DNA of 64,000 nucleotides. It comes from Roseovarius indicus. Its GTDB lineage: Bacteria; Pseudomonadota; Alphaproteobacteria; Rhodobacterales; Rhodobacteraceae. Below the pieces are notes generated by a model. That model saw nothing but the letters and a program-made list of their open reading frames with translations, was not told the origin of the DNA and searched no databases. Below are positions 51,585 through 61,445 of this stretch, one piece after another. Made by a program: the position numbers and the translations under genes. The stretch covers positions 1,426,001-1,490,000 of the forward strand of contig NZ_CP031598.1 of NCBI RefSeq assembly GCF_008728195.1. The letters are read 5' to 3'. Position 1 is the stretch's first letter. Each line of letters starts with the position of its first letter.

Positions 51585-52370
51585 CTACTTCATCTGGTTT
51601 ACGGTCATCATCATTTGATCGGCTGTTTCAACGGCCTTGGAGTTCATCTCGTAGGCGCGCTGTGCCGAGATAAGGCTGGTCACTTCCTGAATGGTGTTGA
51701 CGTTCGAGTTTTCGAGATACCCTTGCTGAAGAACGCCCACTCCCTCGTCTCCCGGGTTGGACTGGATCGCCTCGCCCGAGGCGGTTGTTTCTTCCATCAG
51801 GTTGTCGCCAATCGGCTGCATGCCAGCCTCGTTGACGAAAGTCGCAATGGTCAACTGGCCAAGTTGAACGGGGTTCGGGTCATTTTCGACATAGGCCATC
51901 ACAACCCCGGTCTGGCTTATTTCGACTTGCCTCGTGAGTTCGGGAACCACGATTGCCGGCTCAACTTCATATCCGGTCAACGACACGAGCTGGCCCTCGG
52001 CATTAAGCTGAAAGCTGCCATCGCGCGTGTACACTTGGGTCCCGTCGGGGCGATTCAGGATGAAATGACCGCGCCCCTCGATTGCCAGGTCCAACTGGTT
52101 CTCAGTGGAAAGTAGGCCACCTTGAGAGTTGAGCCGGATCACACCCGAGACCTGAGCCCCCAGACCGACATCGAGGCCGACCGGCCGTGACGTCCCGTCG
52201 CCCGCGGTCAGCGCGCCTTCGCGCTCGACGGATTGATACATCAGATCCTGAAACGCGGCGCGACCGCTTTTGAACCCGGTGGTGTTGGCGTTGGCGATGT
52301 TGTTGGCGATAACATCCACGTTGGTCTGTTGCGCCAGCATGCCTGTTGCGGCGATACCCAGAGCCTTCAT
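51585..52370 (-). CDS. flgG: Flagellar distal rod protein FlgG
   Basis: Rod protein of 261 residues, the normal FlgG length. N-terminal TGMLAQQTNVDVIANNIANA and TGFKSGRAAFQDLMYQ, and C-terminal EVTSLISAQRAYEMNSKAVE, are the axial-family ends that form the coiled coil. AGGAGGAATAATC precedes the ATG. Follows flgF by 12 bases. Confidence 0.96.
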   Translation of the reverse strand: MKALGIAATGMLAQQTNVDVIANNIANANTTGFKSGRAAFQDLMYQSVEREGALTAGDGTSRPVGLDVGLGAQVSGVIRLNSQGGLLSTENQLDLAIEGRGHFILNRPDGTQVYTRDGSFQLNAEGQLVSLTGYEVEPAIVVPELTRQVEISQTGVVMAYVENDPNPVQLGQLTIATFVNEAGMQPIGDNLMEETTASGEAIQSNPGDEGVGVLQQGYLENSNVNTIQEVTSLISAQRAYEMNSKAVETADQMMMTVNQMK

Positions 52371-52382
52371 TGATTATTCCTC

Positions 52383-53120
52383 CTAAGACCTGCGCCCAAG
52401 CCTTTGAATGACCTGCTTCGTCAGCTCGTCTTCTTCCGTCATGAGCTTGATCGACCCCTCGTAGGCGCGCTGAATGTCGATAAGGCGCGTCATTTCCAGC
52501 ACCGGTTCCACGTTGCTGGCCTCGAGGTACCCCTGAAGTACTCTCGCCTCCTCGGCCGGTGCGAGAGCTTCGCCGCCTTCTGCGGCGTAGAGACCGCGTC
52601 CGATCGGCGCTAGAGTTTCCGCATTGGGAACATCGAAAACCCCGATCTGCCCGAGTATGTTGTTCTGCTCGTCCGTCACACTTCCGTCGGCGGCAATGGT
52701 AACGTTTGTTCCCACTTCGGCGGGCAGGGTGATCGGGCCACCGTTCACGTCGAGGATTGGACGACCTGCAGCCGTGACCATCTGTCCATCGGCGTTCAGC
52801 ACGAGCTGGCCGAAGCGGCCATAAGCCGGGGCTCCGCCATCTGTTTCGAAGGCGAGCCATCCATCGCCGGAAACTGCGATGTCGAGCGGATTGTCGGTGC
52901 GAAAGACCGATCCTTGGGTTGTATCCAGGTATGTGCCGGTGCTCTGCACGAAATGAACCGTTTCGGCGCCGTTGGCCTGTCCGCCGGCTGTCGACTTAAA
53001 CACCGGGTTCACGGTTTTGTATCCGGCAGTGGAGGCGTTCGCGAGGTTGTGCGAGGTCATGTTGAGGCTCTTCTCCAAGACCGTCGCGAGCGAGAGCGAT
53101 ACGTTGCCTGTCTGTCCCAT
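52383..53120 (-). CDS. flgF: Flagellar proximal rod protein FlgF
   Basis: Axial-family protein of 245 residues with LNMTSHNLANASTAGYKTVN near the N-terminus and MTRLIDIQRAYEGSIKLMTE at the C-terminus. The short length and place before flgG indicate FlgF. First gene of the minus-strand rod and ring operon; its promoter must lie in 53121-53232, shared with the divergent gene at 53233. Confidence 0.92.
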   Translation of the reverse strand: MGQTGNVSLSLATVLEKSLNMTSHNLANASTAGYKTVNPVFKSTAGGQANGAETVHFVQSTGTYLDTTQGSVFRTDNPLDIAVSGDGWLAFETDGGAPAYGRFGQLVLNADGQMVTAAGRPILDVNGGPITLPAEVGTNVTIAADGSVTDEQNNILGQIGVFDVPNAETLAPIGRGLYAAEGGEALAPAEEARVLQGYLEASNVEPVLEMTRLIDIQRAYEGSIKLMTEEDELTKQVIQRLGRRS

Positions 53121-53232
53121 TCGACCGTTTGACCCCGACTAAGGATGCGCAAGTTGCGGCATTAAGCAGTTGCAAGAAACACTATCTCGGATTAGAAGAA
53201 TTAAATCAAGTAAAACATGAAAAACAAATACA

Positions 53233-55050
53233 ATGGGTCTGAAGGCGCAAGTAAAAACAAGCATAATAGCATGTATTGCTTTTCTTGTCTGTGCTTTCGA
53301 GCTTCAGGCGCAATCCTCGACTGTTCCGGGGCACGACCCGCCTTCGGAGGCTTCGGTGAAAAGGCCTGGGTCCGGCTGGCAGAGCATGATGGACACACGG
53401 CGTTGGCGTGAAGAGGTTTTCCGGGATGCCTACGCCGACATAGTTGACGCGCTGAGCAACTCACATGGCGAGAGCATTCCGAGGGAAGAGTTGAATTTCG
53501 CCGAACTCATGCTTTCGCAGATGTTCCTTGTTGAGGCGGGGTCTGTGGCAGAGGCGGTAGAGCCGGCGAACGATATTCAGGCCCAGCGGAAGAAGGCTCT
53601 GCTTGACGCGGCTTCTGTGCTGATGGGGCAGCCTATTGAAGACCTCTCGCGATCGCCCCTTGCCGCTACCGACAGGCCGGACCACGGATTGTGGCTGGCA
53701 CTCCACGCGATTGCCACTGAAGATGCCGACATGTTGGCGCGGTACATCGAGCCAGCATTTCAGGGGCTTTCCCGGCAGTCGCCACAGGTTGTGCAGTCGG
53801 TGTTGCCGGTCTTGACCGAGGCGGCGATAGAACTGGGGAATACCGCCTTGGCCGACAGTGCAACTGCACTCTTGAGCGAGTTGCCTGAGGTGTACGCTTC
53901 CCCCGCAGGCCATTTCCTCAGGGGGCGAAATGCGGAGTTGCAGGGAAATCTGGCTACGGCACTGAAGAGTTATCTTGAGGCGGCGAGGGGCTGGGAGCGT
54001 TATGCAGCGAGGGCGCGTATTGCGCTGGCCGACATGGCAATCCGAGATGGCGGGCGGGGAGCGCTCCTTGCGGCCCGGAATGTGCTGACCGATGGTTCGG
54101 ATGCGTGGAGGGGCGACCGCTACGAATTGCAGGTCTTGATGCGCCATGCCTCGATCAGCAGGCAGCTCGGTGACGATCTTGATAGCCTGCTCCTGCTTGC
54201 GAAGGTCATGTCTCGGTTTCCGAACGAGCCGGAAATCGCATCGGCCCGACATGAAGCCGAAGCGCTTCTGGAGGCGGTTTACATGTCCGGTGCCGCTGGC
54301 GAGATCCGCCTGTCCCAATGGATGGAGGTCCATCTGCTCATCCTGCCATTTCTCGAGCACATGCCGGAATTTGCGGAATACAGCGAACTACTGGCGGACA
54401 GCGTGTTCGAACTGGGTGGCACAGTACTTGCTGCGAGCGAGTACCGTAGGACGTTGGCGTTGTTGGGTGCGGCCGCTGGCAACAAGGAGACAAGTGCACT
54501 TACACCTGACATCGTCCGGGTCAAGTTGAAGCTGATCAAGGCCCTGTCTCATGCGGGTTTGGATGATCTGGCGCTGGAGGAGGTGGACGCCATAGAGTTG
54601 TCCAACCTTGCGGACCTCCGCAATGACGTATTGGCTGCAAAGGCGGAGGTCTTGGCAAAGGTCGGTGACCGTGACCGGCTATTGACAACGCCCGTCATGA
54701 ACCCCGGACCGACCCATCTTCGCGAAATCGCCTATGCGCTGTTCACCAGGCAGCGGTGGGAGGAAGCTGTCAATTTCTACAAGAGACTTCGCTCAGACTA
54801 TCCCTCGGCGTTTTCCGCCCGTGATGCGAGCTACCTGCTGATCGCAGCCAACAGGATCGGTGATACTGGGACTGTCCATGATGTGACCCGGGATTTCAGA
54901 GAGTTGACTGAGTCACAGGAATGGGCGGATCTGGCCGCAAGCCTGGCCGATGCCCCAATCGAAATGAAACCGCTTGCGGCGGATAACGCAGACGCGCAGA
55001 TGCTGCGCTTGCAGCAAACATTGAAAAACTTGGAAGATTCAGGACTGTAG
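53233..55050 (+). CDS. Uncharacterised exported helical-repeat protein in flagellar cluster
   Basis: Protein of 605 residues with a signal peptide (TSIIACIAFLVCAFELQAQS) and a body almost wholly helical, rich in Ala, Leu and Glu, with TPR-like pairs such as GRNAELQGNLATALKSYLEA and ALFTRQRWEEAVNFYKRLR. Probably a periplasmic TPR-type scaffold. Located between flgF (divergent) and flgE. It could play a MotC-like or chaperone-like part in motility, but no family is recognised. No clear ribosome site before the ATG. Confidence 0.78.
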   Translation: MGLKAQVKTSIIACIAFLVCAFELQAQSSTVPGHDPPSEASVKRPGSGWQSMMDTRRWREEVFRDAYADIVDALSNSHGESIPREELNFAELMLSQMFLVEAGSVAEAVEPANDIQAQRKKALLDAASVLMGQPIEDLSRSPLAATDRPDHGLWLALHAIATEDADMLARYIEPAFQGLSRQSPQVVQSVLPVLTEAAIELGNTALADSATALLSELPEVYASPAGHFLRGRNAELQGNLATALKSYLEAARGWERYAARARIALADMAIRDGGRGALLAARNVLTDGSDAWRGDRYELQVLMRHASISRQLGDDLDSLLLLAKVMSRFPNEPEIASARHEAEALLEAVYMSGAAGEIRLSQWMEVHLLILPFLEHMPEFAEYSELLADSVFELGGTVLAASEYRRTLALLGAAAGNKETSALTPDIVRVKLKLIKALSHAGLDDLALEEVDAIELSNLADLRNDVLAAKAEVLAKVGDRDRLLTTPVMNPGPTHLREIAYALFTRQRWEEAVNFYKRLRSDYPSAFSARDASYLLIAANRIGDTGTVHDVTRDFRELTESQEWADLAASLADAPIEMKPLAADNADAQMLRLQQTLKNLEDSGL

Positions 55051-55051
55051 A

Positions 55052-55067
55052 GAAAAAGTTCTTTTTC
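55052..55067 (+). terminator. Hairpin at the end of the helical-repeat gene
   Basis: GAAAAAG and CTTTTTC (55052-55058, 55061-55067) are perfect arms with only two bases between, directly after the stop codon. The 5' A-rich and 3' T-rich arms resemble an intrinsic terminator but the stem has little GC. Confidence 0.3.
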
Positions 55068-55182
55068 ACTAAATGCAATCCAAGGACTAACAATAATAGT
55101 TTTTTAACTTTCCTTAAATGTTAACTTTGTATCTTTTTGTTTAACGATAATTGAAACCTTCGAGCTGAAAAGGGATGGCGGG

Positions 55183-56484
55183 ATGAGTATTTCAAGCGCG
55201 CTGCAAACAGGTGTTAGCGGACTGCAGGCCAACTCGCGAGCCGTGGGTGGCATTTCGGAGAACATCGCGAACGCCAATACGGTAGGCTATCGGCGCGGCT
55301 TTTCGCAGATGGTCACGACGACCGCCTCGGGCGGTACCGGAACCGGAGTTTTGTCAGTCGTATCTGTCGAAAGGCTGGACATCACCAGCTCTGGCGGCCT
55401 GATATCGACCAGTTCGCCAACCGATCTCGCCATAGGCGGCAATGGCTTCTTCGTGGTGTCGATGCGACCGAACGAGACGGTGCATACCAACTACATGCTC
55501 ACGCGTGCGGGGTCGTTCCTTCCGGACGCCGAAGGGAACCTGGTCAATGCAGCAGGGTATTACCTGGCCGGTTATCCCTATAACCTTGATGGGAATATCG
55601 GCACCGTCGACCGCAGCAACTTTGCCCAGATGGAAACGGTCAACATCCGCGACGTGTCTCTTTCCGCAGCGGCCACCACGGAGGTTTCCGTGTTCGGTAA
55701 CCTGCCGTCCCAAAGCACTGGCCAGGCAACGCCGGGCGCGCCGTTCGCGCAGTCATCCGAGTTCTTCACAAGTCTCGGCGTCTCCCAGCGCATCGGTTTC
55801 ACATGGCAGCCGACCTCGACAGAAAACCAATGGACCGTCGAAATCAGCGACCACGACGGCAATCCGCTTGGCACGCTGACAGTCGATTTCAACGATTCCG
55901 GTTCACTCGCAGGGTCGCCGGCGAGCTATTCGGCCGTGTCTAACGTCGGTACTCCGCCCAGCAGCTTTGCCTTCGATACCGCCACAGGCGTTGCGACGCT
56001 GACGCTGGACAATGGCGCCACGCCACAGGTCGTCGAGGTTAAGCTGGGCGCACCGGGCACATTCGACGGCATCACGCAATTCAGCGGGGATTTCACGCAA
56101 TCCTTTGATCGGGATGGATCGAGCGTCGGCCAGTTGATCCGAACGGAAATTGAAGAAGACGGAACGTTGTACGGGGTGTTCGACAACGGGCAACGCCGCC
56201 CGTTGTACGAGATTCCCGTCGCCACGGTCGCCAACCCGCATGGGCTGATCGAACAGAAGGGCAATGCCTACGCGCTTTCCGGCGAAGCCGGCGCCTTCGT
56301 CGCGATGAAAGCGAACTCCGCGTCTGTGGGAACCATCAACTCCTTCGCCCTCGAGGCGGCCAACGTCGACATCGCGCAGGAAATGACGGACCTCATCAAG
56401 GCGCAGCGGGCGTTCTCGACCAATGCAAAGGTCGTGACCACGGTTGATGAGATGATGGACGAAACGGCAAGACTGAAGCGATAG
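55183..56484 (+). CDS. flgE: Flagellar hook protein FlgE
   Basis: Hook protein of 433 residues with N-terminal LQTGVSGLQANSRAVGGISE and IANANTVGYRRGFSQMVT and C-terminal NVDIAQEMTDLIKAQRAFST, and a beta-rich middle. GAAAAGGGATGG precedes the ATG. An AT-rich stretch with four TTAA words (55104-55144) lies upstream, but none is spaced exactly as a CtrA box. First gene of flgE-K-L. Confidence 0.96.
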   Translation: MSISSALQTGVSGLQANSRAVGGISENIANANTVGYRRGFSQMVTTTASGGTGTGVLSVVSVERLDITSSGGLISTSSPTDLAIGGNGFFVVSMRPNETVHTNYMLTRAGSFLPDAEGNLVNAAGYYLAGYPYNLDGNIGTVDRSNFAQMETVNIRDVSLSAAATTEVSVFGNLPSQSTGQATPGAPFAQSSEFFTSLGVSQRIGFTWQPTSTENQWTVEISDHDGNPLGTLTVDFNDSGSLAGSPASYSAVSNVGTPPSSFAFDTATGVATLTLDNGATPQVVEVKLGAPGTFDGITQFSGDFTQSFDRDGSSVGQLIRTEIEEDGTLYGVFDNGQRRPLYEIPVATVANPHGLIEQKGNAYALSGEAGAFVAMKANSASVGTINSFALEAANVDIAQEMTDLIKAQRAFSTNAKVVTTVDEMMDETARLKR

Positions 56485-56511
56485 GCTAATTCGAAAGGAA
56501 AGGGGGCCTAA

Positions 56512-57927
56512 ATGAGCTTGACCGGCGCCTTGAATGCCGCGCGCAACGGGCTGTCTACCACCCAAACCCTTTCCCGTATTGCCGCTGAGAACGTTTCGAA
56601 CGCAACGACGCCCGGCTACGCGCGGCGCAATGCGGTGCTTGTCTCAGGTGGGGCAGGGGAGGGCGGCGCCCTCGTCGGAGAAGTACGGCGCGAGATAAAT
56701 GCGTCGCTCATCCGGATGTCGCGTAACGAAACCGCAAAGATGGCGCGTCAGCAGGTGATCCACGAGGGCCTGTCGAGCTACACGGCGTTTCTTGGCCAGC
56801 CGGGGGACGGGACATCTCTCGCCGAGAAATTCTCGGAATTCAGTACTTCACTCACGACTCTTGCCAACATGCCATCCTCTAACGGGGCGCAATCGGCTGC
56901 AGTGCTCGCGGCAGAAGATCTCGCGGCGTCGGTTCGTGCGGCAAGCGATCACTTGGGCAACACGAGGGCCGAAGTCGATATGGAATTGCGGTATCAGGTT
57001 TCTGATCTGAACCAGGCGCTCTACGAGTTGGCCAACCTGAACCGCCAGCGTCAGAGCTTTTCCGGCGGGACACTCGAAGCCGCCGAGTTCGATGATCGCA
57101 TGGACAGCGTCGTCGATCAGATTGCCGAGACGCTCGACATCAGAACCGCGCAGACCTCCGACGGCAGGATCAGCATATACACGACTGGCGGTGTCGCCCT
57201 CGTCGAGGGAGATCTGGTTCATGATCTGACCTTCAATCCGGGCGATGGAACCTTGATGGCCGGGGAGCAGGACATCACCCCCAACAAGCCCGGGGTCTAC
57301 GGCATCGAGAATGGAAGCCTTGCCGGCCTTCTGGAACTGAAGCGCGAGATCATACCTCGATTTCAGAAGCAACTGGACGAATACGCGCGAAGCCTCGTCC
57401 AGACGTTCGAGGGGGCTGACGCCTCTCTCGCACCCGGGCAGGCTGGCTTGTTCACGGATAACGGGTACGCCTACGACGCGGCCCGGCTTGACGGGCTGGC
57501 AGGTCGGTTGCGTGTCAACGAAAGCCTGCAGGTCGACACGGCAGAAGTCTGGCGTATCCGCGATGGTCTGGGCTCCACTGCGCCCGGCGACGCGGCCAAT
57601 CCCAAGCAGATCATCGCGTTTCTTGACGCTCTGAAGGCACCAGCAGGTGTTTCCTCTGACACCGGAGTTTCTGCAGGCGTTACGGTCGCCGATCTGGCGG
57701 CGGAGGTCGTAACGCATCAATCGGCCGAGCGCGCCCGAGCGGAAAGCCGGTTCCACGCCGCGAGTTCGGCTGCCGAGGTGGTGAATTCGGCGCGTGAGAA
57801 CAGCGCCGGGGTGAACATAGACGAAGAAATGCAGCGGCTCTTGTTGATCGAGCAAAGCTACGCGGCGAACTCTCGGATTTTGACAACGGTGGCGAACATG
57901 ATCGACACATTGATTGCGGCCGTGTGA
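56512..57927 (+). CDS. flgK: Flagellar hook-associated protein FlgK
   Basis: Hook-filament junction protein of 471 residues: ALNAARNGLSTTQTLSRIAA and ATTPGYARRNAVLVSGG at the N-terminus, GVNIDEEMQRLLLIEQSYAA near the C-terminus. GAAAGGAAAGGGGG precedes the ATG. Shorter than enterobacterial FlgK, as usual in this order. flgL follows after 8 bases. Confidence 0.95.
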   Translation: MSLTGALNAARNGLSTTQTLSRIAAENVSNATTPGYARRNAVLVSGGAGEGGALVGEVRREINASLIRMSRNETAKMARQQVIHEGLSSYTAFLGQPGDGTSLAEKFSEFSTSLTTLANMPSSNGAQSAAVLAAEDLAASVRAASDHLGNTRAEVDMELRYQVSDLNQALYELANLNRQRQSFSGGTLEAAEFDDRMDSVVDQIAETLDIRTAQTSDGRISIYTTGGVALVEGDLVHDLTFNPGDGTLMAGEQDITPNKPGVYGIENGSLAGLLELKREIIPRFQKQLDEYARSLVQTFEGADASLAPGQAGLFTDNGYAYDAARLDGLAGRLRVNESLQVDTAEVWRIRDGLGSTAPGDAANPKQIIAFLDALKAPAGVSSDTGVSAGVTVADLAAEVVTHQSAERARAESRFHAASSAAEVVNSARENSAGVNIDEEMQRLLLIEQSYAANSRILTTVANMIDTLIAAV

Positions 57928-57935
57928 GGCGCACC

Positions 57936-59021
57936 ATGACCTGGTCTGTCTCACGCCTTTCCTCGCTGCAACTCAATATGTTCAGCCGCCAGTTCGTCTC
58001 ACGCACCACACAGGAATTGCAGACGGCCAGTCAGGAAGTTTCTTCGGGCCGGCGCGCGGATATCTTCAAGGATCTCGGATCGCGCGCGGCGTCGACTTTG
58101 AGGCTTAGAGCCAACGAGGAAGAGACGCAGACATACCTGAAGTCGAACGGCCTGCTTACCCATAAACTTGACGCCATGCTGACGTCGGTCGACGCAATCC
58201 GGGATCGGGTCGAGAGCGTGATGAACCTTGCGATGGCCAACGCGTCTCGACCCTCGAACGGGGCGTCTGCTCTGCAGGCCGAGGCCCGCGCCGCGCTTGA
58301 AAGCGTGGTTGCCATTCTCAACACCACCTATCAGAGCGACCACCTTTTTTCGGGAACGCGCTCTGATCAAAGCCCAATGACGCGCTGGTCTGAGGTCAAT
58401 CCGTCCAGCGGTCTCTCGCCGCAGGATGTTATGGCGGACATCGCGGCGGCGGTACCGGCAGATGGTGCAAGTGCGCAGGCCATGTTGGACGAAATCGATC
58501 TGGTATTTGCATCTGCGGATACGGCGTCTCCGGCGCGAAACTTCGAAGGCACGTTCTATTCCGGTACGCCGGCCCTGGATGGCGCTGGCCAGCCGGCCGA
58601 TCGCGTCGTCGCCCGGATCAGCGCCGGCCAGGAAATCGAATACGGCGTTCAGGCCAACGATCTCGCGTTTCGCGAGACCTTGAAGGGTTTGAGCCTTCTT
58701 GCAACCATTGATGTAAGCACCATCGAGGACGAAGCGGCCTACACCACCTGGATGAACTCCGCGATAGGGTCATTGAGCCGCGGGCAGTCGGGCACCTTGG
58801 ACATTTCAGCTCGCATAGGGTTCCACCAGAAAATCATCGAAACGGAAGAAACACGTTTGACGAGCCTGTCGCTGGTTCACCAGATGCAGATCGCCGAGCT
58901 GGAAAATGTCGATCCCTATGAGGCGGTCACACGTATGACCAACTTAGAAAACCAGTTGAGGGCAAGCTACGAAGTTTCCGCTAGGTTAACCAACCTGAGC
59001 TTCCTGAACCATCTCCGGTAA
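57936..59021 (+). CDS. flgL: Flagellar hook-associated protein FlgL
   Basis: Second junction protein, 361 residues, flagellin-related at its ends (SRQFVSRTTQELQTASQEVS, SGRRADIFKDLGSRAAST). The C-terminus reads DPYEAVTRMTNLENQLRASY. ATG at 57936 has GTGAGG 7 bases upstream, made from the flgK stop region. Convergent with the regulator at 59044. Confidence 0.93.
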   Translation: MTWSVSRLSSLQLNMFSRQFVSRTTQELQTASQEVSSGRRADIFKDLGSRAASTLRLRANEEETQTYLKSNGLLTHKLDAMLTSVDAIRDRVESVMNLAMANASRPSNGASALQAEARAALESVVAILNTTYQSDHLFSGTRSDQSPMTRWSEVNPSSGLSPQDVMADIAAAVPADGASAQAMLDEIDLVFASADTASPARNFEGTFYSGTPALDGAGQPADRVVARISAGQEIEYGVQANDLAFRETLKGLSLLATIDVSTIEDEAAYTTWMNSAIGSLSRGQSGTLDISARIGFHQKIIETEETRLTSLSLVHQMQIAELENVDPYEAVTRMTNLENQLRASYEVSARLTNLSFLNHLR

Positions 59022-59043
59022 CGACGAGGCGGCCACGGGGTTG

Positions 59044-59790
59044 TCACGCCCTGATGCCACTTTCCGGTGAGGCCCCCAGCACGGAGAGCGAAACGAAGCC
59101 AGGGCCTTCAGGGGCGCTGAACTTGTAGCCCCTGCCTCTGATTGTTTCGATATATGCGCAGCCGCTTTCTGACGCTTCCGCGATCTTCTTGCGGATCTTG
59201 CAGATGTAGACATCGATTACCTTGTCGAACGGCTGATCGGCACTCATCCCGTATACAGCGTCATAGATCGAATTCTTGGAAATCACCCTGTTCGCGTTGA
59301 GCGCGAGATGCTTGAAGATAGCGTGTTCGCGTTTGGACAGCCTGATGATGCGCCCGGAAACGGTTGGGTCCCGGCCATCAAAATAGGCTGTCACTTCGCC
59401 CACAACGACATTTTCCGCCGCGTGGCCGTGGAGGCGGCGAATGACGGAGTTGATACGGGAAGCAACTTCGTTGCCCTTGATCGGACTGACAAGCACATCG
59501 TCCGCGCCGAGATCGAGCAGGGCCGCCGTATCGCGGGCATTCCGGAAGTCCCGCATCACCAGCACAGGGTTCTCGCAACCCTCTTGCCTCAGGGCAATTA
59601 TCTGTTCCCGAATACACTCGGATTCCCCGATCAGAATCGCACGGCTCTCCATGCCCGGTTGCTTCAGCGGCGCTAGAAGGGTTGTGAAGAAATCGACCTC
59701 GACGAATTGCGCCTCGATGCCTGAATCGAGCAGCTCCGAAGCCAATGATGCGTGACGCTTTTCCCGCGGTTCGAATACGTAGGCGCGCAT
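59044..59790 (-). CDS. CtrA/FtcR-like flagellar response regulator with degenerate receiver
   Basis: Protein of 248 residues. The C-terminal winged helix (LSKREHAIFKHLALNANRVI, KVIDVYICKIRKKIAE, IETIRGRGYKF) is close to CtrA and FtcR. The N-terminal receiver lacks the phospho-Asp; the expected strand end reads AILIGESECI. ATG at 59790 has AGGAT 8 bases upstream. Placed between flgL and flgI and divergent from flgI, it is probably a flagellar class regulator that works without phosphorylation. Confidence 0.85.
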   Translation of the reverse strand: MRAYVFEPREKRHASLASELLDSGIEAQFVEVDFFTTLLAPLKQPGMESRAILIGESECIREQIIALRQEGCENPVLVMRDFRNARDTAALLDLGADDVLVSPIKGNEVASRINSVIRRLHGHAAENVVVGEVTAYFDGRDPTVSGRIIRLSKREHAIFKHLALNANRVISKNSIYDAVYGMSADQPFDKVIDVYICKIRKKIAEASESGCAYIETIRGRGYKFSAPEGPGFVSLSVLGASPESGIRA

Positions 59791-59961
59791 CAAAAAGATC
59801 CTGTTTTATCCTTGATTGTTCTTGAAAGTATCAAATACTTCTTTTTGCAACAAGATTTATTTTTTACTTTTGCAAGTAAAGGCCGTATATATTATCTTGT
59901 TTTCCAAGGTCGTTCCAAAAATAGGGAAAAACAGCAAGTGAGTTCTTTGAGGCCGCGGGCA

Positions 59962-61125
59962 GTGTACATTCAAAACCTCTATCGGCTTGTCAGCCTGGTG
60001 GCGGCTTGCTTTGTAATCGTCCTGTCGCTCGGCGAGGCGCATGCCGAGGTCCGTATCAAGGATATCGCGACATTCGAGGGTGTGCGTGAAAACCATCTTA
60101 TCGGATACGGCCTTGTCGTTGGGCTGTCGGGCACGGGTGATAAGCTGACTGCCAGTCCTTTCACGCGTGAGTCCATTGAGGGCATGCTCGAAAGACTCGG
60201 GGTCGCCAATCTCGACGGAACTGTCATCAAGACCAAGAATACAGCTGCGGTCATGGTCACTGCCAAGCTGCCGCCCTTTGCGCGGCGCGGTTCGGACATC
60301 GACGTAACGGTTTCCTCGTTGGGTGATGCAAAGAGCTTACGGGGAGGGACCCTTCTGGTGACGCCACTGTCAGGTGCGGACGGTGAAGTCTATGCCGTGG
60401 CGCAGGGTGCGATCGTAACTTCGGGCTTCCTTGCCGAGGGTAACGCCTCTTCCGTTCAGGAAGGTGTTCCCACCATCGCCCGTATCGAGAACGGTGCAAT
60501 CGTGGAGCGCGAGATCGATTTCCAGCTTGATCAGCTCGATAGCCTGCGCATCGCACTCAGATCTCCGGATTTCACGACGGCGGCACGCGTCAAGGACGCT
60601 GTTGGAACGGTTTTGGGGCCCGGAGCCGTTCGCGTGCTGGATCCCGGCACGATCGAGGTTCGGTTTTCGGGGAAGGGCCCGGTTCCCGAAATGGTTGCGG
60701 AACTCGAAAACGTGACGGTCCTGCCTGACAATGTAGCCCGTGTGGTGGTGGACGAGAAAACAGGGACGATCGTGATGGGCGCCAATGTCCGGATCGGGCA
60801 GGTCGCCATCAGCCAAGGGGGCTTGACTGTCCGGGTCAACGAAAACTACCGGGTCAGTCAACCCGGCCCATCCTCTATCGGTGGTTCGACGGTGGTCGTA
60901 CCTCTTGAGCCGGTGACCATTGGCGGCACGACAGTTGTTGTACCGGAGACGGAAATAGACATCGACGAGAGCGAGCGACGTTTCACCATTCTCCAGGGGG
61001 ATGTCAGCTTGCAGGAACTGGTCGATGGCTTGAACGCGATCGGTGTGGGCGCCCGCCAGACTATATCGATCTTGCAGGCCATCAAGGCTGTCGGGGCACT
61101 TCACGCCGATCTGGAGATTATCTGA
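59962..61125 (+). CDS. flgI: Flagellar P-ring protein FlgI
   Basis: Periplasmic ring protein of about 387 residues with signal peptide (LVSLVAACFVIVLSLGEAHA) and motifs RIKDIATFEGVRENHLIGYG, GLVVGLSGTGDKL and NTAAVMVTAKLPPFARRG. GTG at 59962 has TTGAGG upstream; GTG at 59938 is an alternative that adds eight residues. Followed at once by the flgJ-like gene. Confidence 0.93.
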   Translation: MYIQNLYRLVSLVAACFVIVLSLGEAHAEVRIKDIATFEGVRENHLIGYGLVVGLSGTGDKLTASPFTRESIEGMLERLGVANLDGTVIKTKNTAAVMVTAKLPPFARRGSDIDVTVSSLGDAKSLRGGTLLVTPLSGADGEVYAVAQGAIVTSGFLAEGNASSVQEGVPTIARIENGAIVEREIDFQLDQLDSLRIALRSPDFTTAARVKDAVGTVLGPGAVRVLDPGTIEVRFSGKGPVPEMVAELENVTVLPDNVARVVVDEKTGTIVMGANVRIGQVAISQGGLTVRVNENYRVSQPGPSSIGGSTVVVPLEPVTIGGTTVVVPETEIDIDESERRFTILQGDVSLQELVDGLNAIGVGARQTISILQAIKAVGALHADLEII

Positions 61126-61126
61126 T

Positions 61127-61426
61127 ATGAATGTAACGCCGCCTGCGACCGTGACTTTGACCGGCCAGTCCGACCATACCACGCTTCGCACCCGGCAGGA
61201 GGACGTGGCACAGGAGTTCGAGGCTGTCCTTCTGAGCAAATTCGTAGATGAAATGATGAAAACGGTTTCAGTTGGCACATTCGGCAACAAACAGCAGGCG
61301 GAAATCTGGAGATCATTTCTGTCAGATGCTGTGGCCGATCAAATCGCCCAATCCGGCGGCTTGGGACTTGAGCCCCAGATCAAGGATGCGATTGGCGCGT
61401 ATCGTCAGGTGATGCAGGCGAAGTGA
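61127..61426 (+). CDS. flgJ: Rod-binding protein FlgJ (N-terminal domain only)
   Basis: Protein of 99 residues: AQEFEAVLLSKFVDEMMKTV and AEIWRSFLSDAVADQIAQSG are the rod-binding core of FlgJ. The muramidase domain found in enterobacterial FlgJ is missing, as is usual in alphaproteobacteria, so a separate hydrolase must open the cell wall. Starts one base after the flgI stop. Confidence 0.9.
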   Translation: MNVTPPATVTLTGQSDHTTLRTRQEDVAQEFEAVLLSKFVDEMMKTVSVGTFGNKQQAEIWRSFLSDAVADQIAQSGGLGLEPQIKDAIGAYRQVMQAK

Positions 61427-61445
61427 AAGAGCGAAGACGGTCCCT

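Noticed and set aside
55104..55145. CtrA box before flgE
   Set aside because: Several TTAA words are present but with spacings of 6, 3 and 16 bases, none equal to 7.
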